Assembly: GCA_018714645.1 (NCBI GenBank)
Contig: DVND01000032.1
Span: 1-16,388, forward strand
Reading direction: 5' to 3'
DNA: 16,388 nt
Source of the DNA: Candidatus Avimonoglobus intestinipullorum
GTDB taxonomy: Bacteria > Bacillota > Clostridia > UBA1381
In this document: piece by piece, positions 1 to 7,816 of the stretch
Layout of the letters: each line of letters begins with the position of its first letter
How positions within the stretch are numbered: the stretch's first letter is position 1
Notes under the pieces: model-generated
Database searches by the model: none
Told to the model about the DNA's origin: nothing
Seen by the model: only the letters and a program-made list of their open reading frames with translations
Translations under genes and position numbers: made by a program

Positions 1-966
1 GGTACGGAACTATACGAGTATATGCAGAATTACAGGTTTACATTGATTCTGTATGAACTTGACGACGAAAATCTCATTAGAAGCATCACTGTGCCAGTTG
101 CGGCAGACAAAAATAACCCGCTGAATAATGAGGGTATTTTTACCCTGCACAGCGAGCTGCAAAGCTCTACAAAGGCGTCATATGGATCAATCGGCGGGAT
201 CGGGACGGAGAACGCCGTCACATTCATCATCCCGCCGGGCGATAATATTGATTACGACGAATGCTCAGTGCGCAAAGGAGGTTATTTTGCAGCCGGCAGC
301 AATTATACCAATGCGACGTTCTATGACGTCGGCGTGAGTGCGCAGGCGGGCGCGGTCCTGGTGCGGGACCTGGCAGGAAGCGCAATTGACGACCTTTCAG
401 TCGGGATTATGATTGTGGAAGAGACGGGAATGGCATTGAATGCGGATGATGAACCGGTTACGAGCATTACCGGGTATCAAAACGGGCAGCGGCTGAGTTT
501 GAATGTTTCCAGCAGCAATCTGACAGACAACGAATTTGCGGGCGCATATGACATTCATAACGTAAGCTTCGGGGATATCCTGATTTTCCAGACGAATTCC
601 GCAGGTGAAATTTCCAGCTATTCCGTATTATACGTGGACAGCCGCGACCGGGATTCGTTCAAGCAGATTTGTTCCCTTGGGAACGGGTACAGCACGACCA
701 GGGAATGCTCCCTGTACCACGCATATCCAAGATATGTGTCTGATACGTTCCTGACCGCGGAATTTGGTTCGGAAACGGTGCCTGCAGGGGTGGCGAGCCC
801 GGCGAGCGTCTATGTGTACCGGGTGGACCGCGGCAGCAGGAAGATCACGATGGGCGAATATGGAGATATCATGGGAAACAATTATTATACAGGGCAAAAA
901 GGCTCGGAGATCGTCATGCGTTCAAGCAGGAACAGTGTTGTGGAGGTGGTTATTTATGAAGATTAA
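1..966 (+). CDS. Unrecognised, probably extracellular protein, 5'-truncated by the window edge
   Basis: The reading frame is open from base 1 to a TAA at 964-966, giving 321 visible residues. The first Met codon (22) has no Shine-Dalgarno sequence in the 21 bases before it, so this is most likely the C-terminal part of a larger protein that starts upstream. I recognise no catalytic motif or named domain. The visible part is rich in Ser, Asn, Gly, Tyr and short beta-type stretches, with almost no Lys, and has no hydrophobic membrane segment, which fits a secreted or wall-associated beta-rich protein. Its stop overlaps the start of the SLH-domain gene by 11 nt, and the second gene's ribosome binding site lies inside this one, so the two are probably co-transcribed and translationally coupled. 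By inference it is a surface-protein partner; any SLH or signal sequence of its own would have to lie upstream of the window. Confidence 0.75.
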   Translation, partial: GTELYEYMQNYRFTLILYELDDENLIRSITVPVAADKNNPLNNEGIFTLHSELQSSTKASYGSIGGIGTENAVTFIIPPGDNIDYDECSVRKGGYFAAGSNYTNATFYDVGVSAQAGAVLVRDLAGSAIDDLSVGIMIVEETGMALNADDEPVTSITGYQNGQRLSLNVSSSNLTDNEFAGAYDIHNVSFGDILIFQTNSAGEISSYSVLYVDSRDRDSFKQICSLGNGYSTTRECSLYHAYPRYVSDTFLTAEFGSETVPAGVASPASVYVYRVDRGSRKITMGEYGDIMGNNYYTGQKGSEIVMRSSRNSVVEVVIYED

Positions 967-3900
967 GCGGCTTGCTGCGGGAGCCTTGGCGTTGGTGATG
1001 AGCTTTAGCGGGCTTTGCGCCTTTGCGGAGGAATTCCCGGAGAATACGTGGAGCTTTGAAACGGAAACCGGTCTGCCGGAGCATTTTTCCTATAACAACA
1101 TGGAGCTCCCGCTGGACTACAGCCACACCGGTTCGGACGGCACCGGCAGATCGCTTGGATTTGCCGCCGGAATCGGTTTCGGCAGGGGCGACGGGACAAT
1201 CAGCGAAAGCAGCAATGGCATGAATATCTACAGCGGCGAAATCTCCCCGCAGACTGACGGGTCGGTTTCCGTATGCTATGATTTCCTGATAGAAAATGAC
1301 AATCTGTGCGCATATCTCATCGCGCCGCGTTTCGGCGGCGCGATCGCAGCGGCGGTCACGCTGCGGGAGGGCGCAATCAGCTTCGAGGGCGAAGAGATCG
1401 CCACAGTTGCAGAGAACGAATGGCATAGCATCGGCGTACAGTATACGCTTGACAGCGGCAACCTGAGCGCGGATGTATATTTTGACGGCGTCATGATGCG
1501 TTCCGGGGCTGTGGCCGGGGATATCCCGCAGACCGGGATTACAGGGTTTTCAATTTTAGTTAATCCAAATACCTCGGACGAAGAATTCCGGGAGAATACG
1601 CGGTTTGACGGAAGAAATGAGATTATGCGCATGGATAATCTCTATATTGGGCCGGACGACGCGTGTTTTCAAGGTGCGTTTAAGGCCGTATCTGTTGCAC
1701 AAGGCGATGATTATGATCAGCTCGAGATTATTTTTAACCGTGCAATAGACGCTGCAAGCATTAACAGCAACACCGTATCAGTCAGCGGTATGAAAGTGGC
1801 AGGATGTACGGCGGAGGGAAGCAAATTATATGTCACGCTTGACGCTCCAATGACAACAGGAACGACCTATACTGTGCGGATTTCAGATCAAATTGCAAGC
1901 ATGGACGGCATTGCCTTTTCAGGGACAACAGAATTTCAGGTTACGGCAAGCTTCCCGAAAACGGTGAACATGCTGTGGGATTTTAACGATAAAAAGAATT
2001 TGCCCGACTATTTTGTGTATAACAACAAAGAAGTCCCGATAGGGACGGGAGATGCAGGCGCAAGCGGGGAAGTGGGCGATAATGCCTACACGTTCCTAAT
2101 TGGGGTTGGACAAGGGATGTGTGATGAAAACTATAATATAGACCGTTACACCAATGGATTCCGGATTTTGCACGGTGCATTGGATTCCTTAATTAACAAC
2201 GTCCAGCTGGTATACGACATTGATTTTTACGTAAAGAATAACGATCTGATTGCATGGCTGTTTGCGCCCAGCTATGGGACATCCGATAATTCGTATTACA
2301 AGCCGGTGGAGCTTACGGAGGGCGTCGTATCCTTCCAGGGCCAGGAGATTGGCCGGATCGAGGCGAACGAATGGCACAACCTCGGCGTCGTATGTACGCT
2401 GTCCTCCGCCAGTGGGCTGGTGTTGGACATCTATTTTGACGGCGTAAAGAAGATAAGCGGGTATACGGACGATTCGGCGACGGCCCGGAGCGGGATCAAG
2501 TATTTTTCGATCCTTGCCGGCGCCCATACCACTCAGGAGGAGTATGCGGCAAACCCACGATTTGACTCAAGAAACGAATACTTCGTCATGGATAACCTCT
2601 ATATCGGGAACGATCCTTCCCAGGTGATGAAAAACCTTGTGGCGGTGTCTTCCTCCCCGGCGGACGGTTCACAGGACGCCGATGTCAATTCGCAGGTGCG
2701 CGTCCAGTTCAATGATGCGCTTGCAAACACCGATACCCAGGGGCTCATGTGGCTCACCGATGGAGACGGGAACAGGGTGGACTTTGAAAGCATCACCATT
2801 GCCGACGGCGGTTACGGGCTTGCGGGAACGCTGGCGGGGCCGCTGAATTACCGGGAGCTTTACAATATCAATTTCTCAGAAGAACTGGTTTCGCAGTGGG
2901 GAAAGACCATACAGGCCGGAGATACGCTTTCGTTCACCACGGGCGGTGCATATTCTGCTGCGCTTGCAGTGAACAGCCTCACCCGTCAAGATGGAAAGGC
3001 GACGGCGGAGGTTTCCGTGTCCGGGCATGACGCAGGCCTCGTGCTGATAGCCGGCTCGTACGACGCGTCGGGCGCGATGACAGGCGTTGCAAGCCAGGAG
3101 CTGGGGGCGGCGGAAAATACCGCGGTTCTGGAGTTTGACTGCCCGGACGGCGCAACGGTAAAGGTCTTTGCCGTTGACAGCTTGCAGTCCGGCAGGCTGA
3201 TCGCCGAGCCTTATATGGAAGAGACAGAGCAGGCGGGCTATTATCAGAACAATACTGCCATAGAGCTTAACGAAGCGGACTGCCGGGACAAAATCATCAC
3301 GGTCAGCGGCACAACGAATACCAAAAACGGTTATCTGTTGGGCAAGCTCGCGGCGGATGGCGCGGAAAATTCGGAAAATGCAGCGGAATATCTGTCCATT
3401 GACGCCATACGCTGTGATGAAAACGGCGCGTTCAGCTTTGCGGGCAGGACGGATCAGGCGTCGGGCAGCTACAGCTATATCGTGACAGCGCCGGACAATG
3501 GAACGGCGGTACAGGGAGAAACCGAATATACGATTGAAACGGGGAATACGATCCAGTCGATGGCGCTCAATGGTGCGAACTGCACCATCAGCGGGCAGAA
3601 CATCTCTTTGACAACATCCGGGAACTTGAGCGGTATGCTGGTGACGTTCACCATTTCGGATAAGGCGTCGCTTTATCTTGGCGACGAATTGCTGGTTTCA
3701 GGCCAGTCGAGAATCAATTGTACAAGAGACGTCGCCCTCAGGGTCGTATCCGAGATGGGCGAAGAAAATAACTATACGCTGCGCGTGACGGCGATTTCAA
3801 GCGGAGGCGGCGGCAGCAGCGGCGGGAACAGCAGCAGCGGGACCGGAAGCAACAACAGCGGGAATGGGCTCATCGCATATATTCCTGCGGATGAGGATGA

Positions 3901-4459
3901 AATCGCCGCGCCGTTGGAGGAGACGCGTTTTGAAGACGTCGGGGCAGAACACTGGGCGCATGCCGCCATTGAGGCGCTTGCGGAGCAGGGGATTGTCTCA
4001 GGTGTGAGCGAAACGAGCTTTGAGCCGGAGCGCCAGGTGACGCGCGAGGAATTTGCGGTGCTTCTGCAAAAGGCATTTGGTTATGAAATCCAGGGTACAA
4101 GGATCAGCTTTGACGACGTCGCCGAGGACGCATGGTATGCGGACGCTGTATACGCTTTGGCGGAAAACGGCATTGCCAGCGGCACCGGCCCGCACCTGTT
4201 CGGCGTGGGCGGGACCATCACCCGCCAGGACATGGCAGCTATGCTCTGGAGGTGCGCCGAGACTGCGGCTGTGGAGCGCGTGCGCGACTACACGGGATTC
4301 ACCGATGAGGACAGCATTGCGGAATATGCCGCAGAGGCGGTGGAGGAGATGTACTGCCGCGGGCTGCTCAACGGTATGGAGGACGGCAGCTTCCGCCCGC
4401 AGGAGGGGACGACCCGTGCCCAGGCGGCATACCTGATAAACAGTATACTTGGAACCTGA
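956..4459 (+). CDS. Secreted S-layer-homology protein with two LamG-like/Ig-like modules
   Basis: This 1167-residue surface protein starts at ATG 956, chosen because GGAGGTGG (942-949) lies 6 nt upstream and a signal peptide begins there: K-rich residues 1-5, a hydrophobic core at 6-20, and likely cleavage after AFA (22-24). Residues ~30-232 and ~339-551 are two related concanavalin/LamG-like domains; both contain YFDGV and end in MDNLYIG. Each is followed by an Ig-like domain of SbsA/Big_5 type (~237-335 and ~555-662). Two further beta-rich segments (~663-780 and ~780-945) precede a Gly/Ser/Asn linker (~948-972). Three SLH domains (starting ~991, 1052 and 1115, running to the C-terminus) should anchor it to secondary cell-wall polymer. 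By family analogy the LamG-like domains bind glycan or protein; I see no catalytic residues. The in-frame extension upstream of 956 is an Arg/Trp-rich shadow of the preceding gene. Ligand unknown. Confidence 0.93.
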   Translation: MKIKRLAAGALALVMSFSGLCAFAEEFPENTWSFETETGLPEHFSYNNMELPLDYSHTGSDGTGRSLGFAAGIGFGRGDGTISESSNGMNIYSGEISPQTDGSVSVCYDFLIENDNLCAYLIAPRFGGAIAAAVTLREGAISFEGEEIATVAENEWHSIGVQYTLDSGNLSADVYFDGVMMRSGAVAGDIPQTGITGFSILVNPNTSDEEFRENTRFDGRNEIMRMDNLYIGPDDACFQGAFKAVSVAQGDDYDQLEIIFNRAIDAASINSNTVSVSGMKVAGCTAEGSKLYVTLDAPMTTGTTYTVRISDQIASMDGIAFSGTTEFQVTASFPKTVNMLWDFNDKKNLPDYFVYNNKEVPIGTGDAGASGEVGDNAYTFLIGVGQGMCDENYNIDRYTNGFRILHGALDSLINNVQLVYDIDFYVKNNDLIAWLFAPSYGTSDNSYYKPVELTEGVVSFQGQEIGRIEANEWHNLGVVCTLSSASGLVLDIYFDGVKKISGYTDDSATARSGIKYFSILAGAHTTQEEYAANPRFDSRNEYFVMDNLYIGNDPSQVMKNLVAVSSSPADGSQDADVNSQVRVQFNDALANTDTQGLMWLTDGDGNRVDFESITIADGGYGLAGTLAGPLNYRELYNINFSEELVSQWGKTIQAGDTLSFTTGGAYSAALAVNSLTRQDGKATAEVSVSGHDAGLVLIAGSYDASGAMTGVASQELGAAENTAVLEFDCPDGATVKVFAVDSLQSGRLIAEPYMEETEQAGYYQNNTAIELNEADCRDKIITVSGTTNTKNGYLLGKLAADGAENSENAAEYLSIDAIRCDENGAFSFAGRTDQASGSYSYIVTAPDNGTAVQGETEYTIETGNTIQSMALNGANCTISGQNISLTTSGNLSGMLVTFTISDKASLYLGDELLVSGQSRINCTRDVALRVVSEMGEENNYTLRVTAISSGGGGSSGGNSSSGTGSNNSGNGLIAYIPADEDEIAAPLEETRFEDVGAEHWAHAAIEALAEQGIVSGVSETSFEPERQVTREEFAVLLQKAFGYEIQGTRISFDDVAEDAWYADAVYALAENGIASGTGPHLFGVGGTITRQDMAAMLWRCAETAAVERVRDYTGFTDEDSIAEYAAEAVEEMYCRGLLNGMEDGSFRPQEGTTRAQAAYLINSILGT
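1043..2941 (+). repeat. Diverged tandem duplication of a LamG-like plus Ig-like module
   Basis: Inside the SLH protein, residues ~30-335 (nt 1043-1960) and ~339-662 (nt 1970-2941) have the same order of landmarks: a W-x-F near the start, LP..F.YNN, NEWH, YFDGV, RFD.RNE and MDNLYIG, then an Ig-like segment opening with AVS. This is protein-level similarity judged by eye. The DNA has diverged, so it is an old duplication rather than a recent repeat. Boundaries are approximate. Confidence 0.75.
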
Positions 4460-4557
4460 TGGTTTAAATCGCGGGAAACATGCCCGGAAAACAGGGATTT
4501 ATAACTTCTCTCTATTGCCTTGTGCGGTGCATGCTTTCCTCGGTTATCAAACAAGGG

Positions 4558-4599
4558 AAAATGCAGGGAATACCATATTGGTATTCCCTGCATTTTTTT
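4558..4599 (+). terminator. Rho-independent terminator of the surface-protein operon
   Basis: A perfect 18-bp stem (4558-4575 pairing with 4579-4596) closes a 3-nt loop and runs into a 7-T tract at 4593-4599. It lies about 100 nt after the SLH gene stop. The stretch 4460-4557 between stop and hairpin holds no gene, promoter or further inverted repeat that I can support. Confidence 0.93.
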
Positions 4600-4626
4600 C
4601 ACGGATCACAAATTTTGATAAAAGCA

Positions 4627-4655
4627 TTGACATTATATAGTGAACTTAGTAAAAT
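4627..4655 (+). promoter_or_regulatory. Sigma-A-type promoter for the GH38 gene
   Basis: TTGACA (4627-4632), a 17-bp spacer, then TAAAAT (4650-4655). It begins 27 nt after the preceding terminator T-tract and puts the transcript start near 4662, only ~19 nt before the ATG. The -35 is a perfect consensus and the -10 matches 5 of 6. Confidence 0.85.
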
Positions 4656-4680
4656 GGAAAAAACAAAAGGAGGAGAGGCA

Positions 4681-7600
4681 ATGATTTATTATGAAGAAAA
4701 AATAAGAGCCATCTGCGAAGTGCTGGACCGGATGCGGGAGCGGGAACTGTGCGCGTTGCAGGGCTTTGAATATGCGCCGTGTGCATACAAGACAGCGAAT
4801 ACGCCGCCGGCGGATTTGGAATGGAGGCCGTTTGAAGCCGGCACGCGCCTGGAAGGGGTTGACGCGCATTTCTGGTTCCGGACGGGCTTTGATACGCCTG
4901 CGGCGCAGGAGGGGAAGCAGATTGCCTTCAGCCTGAAAACAGGCCGGGAAGGGCAGTGGGACGCGGAAAACCCGCAATGTATCGTGTACCTGAATGGGGC
5001 GCTGGTGCAGGGGATGGACGTGAACCATACCCAGGTATTGCTGGAATATGGACAGCATTACGATATGCAGATTTATTTTTATGTGGGTATGAACGGCGGC
5101 AAGGTGGAATTCCTGCCGTCCCTGGTTGAAATCGACACGGAAATCGAGCGGCTGTATTATGATATATCTGTGCCTTATGAAGCCGCACTGTGCTTTGACC
5201 GGAACAGCGACGCCTATATTGAAATCATTAAAAAATTGGATTTGGCGCTGAATCTGCTGGATATGAAGCAGCCCTACAGCGCGGGGTTTTACAAGAGTAT
5301 CGGCGATGTGTGCGCATATCTGGATGCGGAGCTGTACAACGAAAACAATAAGTCGGACGCTGTTGTGGACTGTATCGGGCACACCCATATCGACGTGGCG
5401 TGGCTGTGGACGGTAAAGCAGACCCGCGAGAAGGCGCAGCGCAGCTTTTCCACGGTGCTGAACCTGATGAAGCAGTATCCCGAATATAAATTCATGTCCA
5501 GCCAGCCGCAGCTTTACCAGCATGTAAAGGAGGAAGCGCCGGAACTGTACGCGCAGATTAAGCAAGCGGTCAAGGACGGGCGCTGGGAAGTGGAAGGCGC
5601 CATGTGGCTGGAGGCGGACTGCAACCTCACCAGCGGTGAAAGCCTTGTGCGGCAGGTCATGCACGGGAAGCGGTTCATGCAGGAGGAGTTCGGCGTGGAC
5701 AGCAAGGTGCTGTGGCTGCCGGACGTGTTTGGTTACAGCGCAGCGCTGCCGCAGATTTTGAAAAAGGCGGGCGTTGATAAGTTCGTCACCTCAAAAATCA
5801 GTTGGAATGAATTTAACATCGTGCCCTACGACACCTTTTTATGGGAGGGTATTGACGGGACAGATATTTTTACATATTTCCTGACAGCGGCGGATTTGGA
5901 GACGCTGGAAAAAGGGCAGCATATAACAACATATGTCGGCGCTATCAGGCCCTCCCAGATATTGGGGACATGGAAACGGTATCAGCAGAAGGAATATAAT
6001 AATGAAGTGATCAATACCTTTGGCTTTGGGGATGGGGGCGGCGGCCCCACGAAGGACCATCTGGAGCAGCAGCGGCGTCTGGCAAAGGGGATCCCGTATA
6101 TGCCGAAAACCCGCATTAAATTTGCCGGGGACTTCCTGAACGCGGTGGAGAAGCGGTTCTATGAGAATGCAGGGCAATTGAAAAAGCTGCCCAAGTGGGT
6201 TGGGGAGCTGTATCTGGAGCTGCACCGCGGCACGTATACCTCCATTGCGAAGAATAAGCGGTATAACCGGAAGAGCGAGCTTTCCTACCAGCAGGCGGAA
6301 ACGCTGTGCGTTGCTGATAAGCTGCTGCGGGGTGCGGCATACCCGCAGGAGGAGATCAATGCCTCCTGGCAAAACATCCTCCTAAACCAGTTCCACGATA
6401 TCATCCCCGGTTCTTCCATCAAGGCTGTTTATGATCAGACGGACATCGAATATAAGGCGCTTTTGGAGCGCTCTGCGGCAATGATTGAAAACGCGGTTTC
6501 GGATTTGGCGCAGCATGTCAAAACGGACGGCGGCCTGTTTGTATACAATCCCAATGGGTTTGCGTGCGGCGGCGTTGTGGATGTGGACGGGAAGAAGCAG
6601 TACGTGGCGGATATTCCGGCGCTGGGGTACCGGGTCGTCAAGGAAACACAAGCGGCAAACACCATTGCGGCGTCCAAGCAGGCGCTGGAGAATGCATTCT
6701 ATAAAATCAGCTTTGACGCGCAGGGCAATATCACCTCCCTGTTTGATAAAACGCATGGCCGGGAGGTTGTCAAGCCGGGCGGCAAATTCAATGAATTGCA
6801 GGTGTTTGAAGATTTCCCAAAATGTTATGACGCATGGGAGATTACGGAGTATTATAAGCAGAAGATGACGCCGGTGACAGAGCTGATATCGGCGGAGGTT
6901 GTGGACGAAGGCGCGCGGGCGGGGCTGCGGCTCACGAAGCGGTTCCTCTCCTCCACCATCACCCAGACCGTGTACCTCTATGAGGATATGCGCAATATCG
7001 ATTTTGATACGGTGATCGATTGGAAAGAGGAGCATATGCTCTTAAAAGCGATGTTCCCCATGGACATCCACGCCAACGAAGCCTCCTATGAAATCCAGTT
7101 CGGGTATTTGAAACGCCCGACCCACAGCAATACCTCCTGGGATCGGGCGCGGTTCGAGGTGTGCGCGCACAAGTGGGCGGACCTGTCTGAGGATGACTAC
7201 GGCGTGAGCATCTTGAACGACTGCAAGTACGGATACGGCGCAGAGGGGAGCACGCTGTCGCTGTCATTGCTCAAATGCGCCACCTATCCGAACCCGGCGG
7301 CGGATAAGGAGGTGCACCGCTTCACCTATTCCGTTTATCCCCATGCCGGATCCTTTAAGCAGGGCGGGACGGTGCAGGCTGCATACCTGTTGAACAAGCC
7401 GCTGCTGGCGCGCCCGCTTCCGGCGCAGGATGGAGCGTTGGCGGACTGCTTCTCCCTGGTGCAGGCCGATAAAGAGAACATCATGATCGACACGGTGAAG
7501 AAAGCGGAGGATTCCGATGCGGTAATTGTACGGTTTTATGAAGCCTATGACCGGCGCACGACGGTGAAACTGGATTTCGGCTTTGAAATTAAAAAGGCGT

Positions 7601-7710
7601 ATATCTGCGATTTGCTGGAAAATAATCTGGAAGAAGTGCAGGTACAGGGCAACAGCGTTTCAGTGCCTGTGCGCAACTTTGAGATTGTGACGCTGAAGGT
7701 GGAACAGTAG
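4681..7710 (+). CDS. GH38 alpha-mannosidase, cytoplasmic
   Basis: This 1009-residue family GH38 glycoside hydrolase hydrolyses alpha-mannosidic bonds by a retaining, metal-dependent mechanism. ATG 4681 follows AAAAGGAGGAG (4666-4674); longer starts would read through the upstream terminator. The catalytic N-domain starts near residue 230 with HTHIDVAW, where H236 and D238 match the zinc ligands of the family. WLPDVFG supplies D348, the expected nucleophile and metal ligand. GFGDGGGG (D451) is a conserved active-site loop in bacterial members, and NQFHDIIPGSS supplies H572, the fourth metal ligand. The C-terminal beta-domains follow from ~650. No signal peptide or membrane helix is present, so it should act on mannosides or mannosyl-phospho-sugars imported into the cell. 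The length and motif set fit the Ams1/MngB-like branch, but the substrate cannot be fixed from sequence. It stands alone between its own promoter and terminator, with no sugar transporter beside it. Confidence 0.96.
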   Translation: MIYYEEKIRAICEVLDRMRERELCALQGFEYAPCAYKTANTPPADLEWRPFEAGTRLEGVDAHFWFRTGFDTPAAQEGKQIAFSLKTGREGQWDAENPQCIVYLNGALVQGMDVNHTQVLLEYGQHYDMQIYFYVGMNGGKVEFLPSLVEIDTEIERLYYDISVPYEAALCFDRNSDAYIEIIKKLDLALNLLDMKQPYSAGFYKSIGDVCAYLDAELYNENNKSDAVVDCIGHTHIDVAWLWTVKQTREKAQRSFSTVLNLMKQYPEYKFMSSQPQLYQHVKEEAPELYAQIKQAVKDGRWEVEGAMWLEADCNLTSGESLVRQVMHGKRFMQEEFGVDSKVLWLPDVFGYSAALPQILKKAGVDKFVTSKISWNEFNIVPYDTFLWEGIDGTDIFTYFLTAADLETLEKGQHITTYVGAIRPSQILGTWKRYQQKEYNNEVINTFGFGDGGGGPTKDHLEQQRRLAKGIPYMPKTRIKFAGDFLNAVEKRFYENAGQLKKLPKWVGELYLELHRGTYTSIAKNKRYNRKSELSYQQAETLCVADKLLRGAAYPQEEINASWQNILLNQFHDIIPGSSIKAVYDQTDIEYKALLERSAAMIENAVSDLAQHVKTDGGLFVYNPNGFACGGVVDVDGKKQYVADIPALGYRVVKETQAANTIAASKQALENAFYKISFDAQGNITSLFDKTHGREVVKPGGKFNELQVFEDFPKCYDAWEITEYYKQKMTPVTELISAEVVDEGARAGLRLTKRFLSSTITQTVYLYEDMRNIDFDTVIDWKEEHMLLKAMFPMDIHANEASYEIQFGYLKRPTHSNTSWDRARFEVCAHKWADLSEDDYGVSILNDCKYGYGAEGSTLSLSLLKCATYPNPAADKEVHRFTYSVYPHAGSFKQGGTVQAAYLLNKPLLARPLPAQDGALADCFSLVQADKENIMIDTVKKAEDSDAVIVRFYEAYDRRTTVKLDFGFEIKKAYICDLLENNLEEVQVQGNSVSVPVRNFEIVTLKVEQ

Positions 7711-7725
7711 GATAGATATTTGAAT

Positions 7726-7758
7726 AAAAAAACAGTGTGCGGAAGCACACTGTTTTTT
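7726..7758 (+). terminator. Rho-independent terminator of the GH38 gene
   Basis: A 14-bp perfect stem (7727-7740 with 7745-7758) around a GGAA tetraloop, with an A-run on the 5' side and six Ts on the 3' side, begins 15 nt after the GH38 stop. The near-symmetrical A and T runs could let it act on both strands, although no gene converges here. Confidence 0.93.
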
Positions 7759-7759
7759 A

Positions 7760-7788
7760 TTGACTTTTTCCGTTCAGATTGGTACAAT
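7760..7788 (+). promoter_or_regulatory. Sigma-A-type promoter for the AEC-dus-GNAT operon
   Basis: TTGACT (7760-7765), a 17-bp spacer, then TACAAT (7783-7788); each hexamer matches consensus at 5 of 6 positions. The -35 starts one base after the T-tract of the preceding terminator. Transcription should start near 7795, leaving a leader of about 22 nt. Confidence 0.87.
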
Positions 7789-7816
7789 AAATGTATTTGG
7801 TTCAGGGAGGTCGGAC

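Noticed and set aside
764..955. A 64-residue N-terminal extension of the SLH protein
   Set aside because: It lies in the region coding for the preceding protein, is Arg/Trp-rich, and would bury the clear signal peptide starting at 956, which has its own ribosome binding site.
956..966. Programmed frameshift joining the two surface genes into one product
   Set aside because: The second gene has its own ribosome binding site and signal peptide at the overlap, and no slippery heptamer with a downstream pseudoknot is evident. Ordinary translational coupling explains the overlap.
4460..4557. Possible leader RNA or riboswitch between the SLH gene and its terminator
   Set aside because: No promoter precedes it and I see no conserved riboswitch core or competing stem; it reads as an ordinary 3' untranslated region.
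4480..4680. A 67-residue N-terminal extension of the GH38 enzyme
   Set aside because: It would read through a strong terminator hairpin and the gene's own promoter; the start at 4681 has an excellent Shine-Dalgarno site.
4633..5664. A 343-codon minus-strand open frame opposite the 5' part of the GH38 gene
   Set aside because: The opposite strand encodes a clear GH38 N-terminal region. The antisense product has no family signature and would end inside the GH38 promoter.
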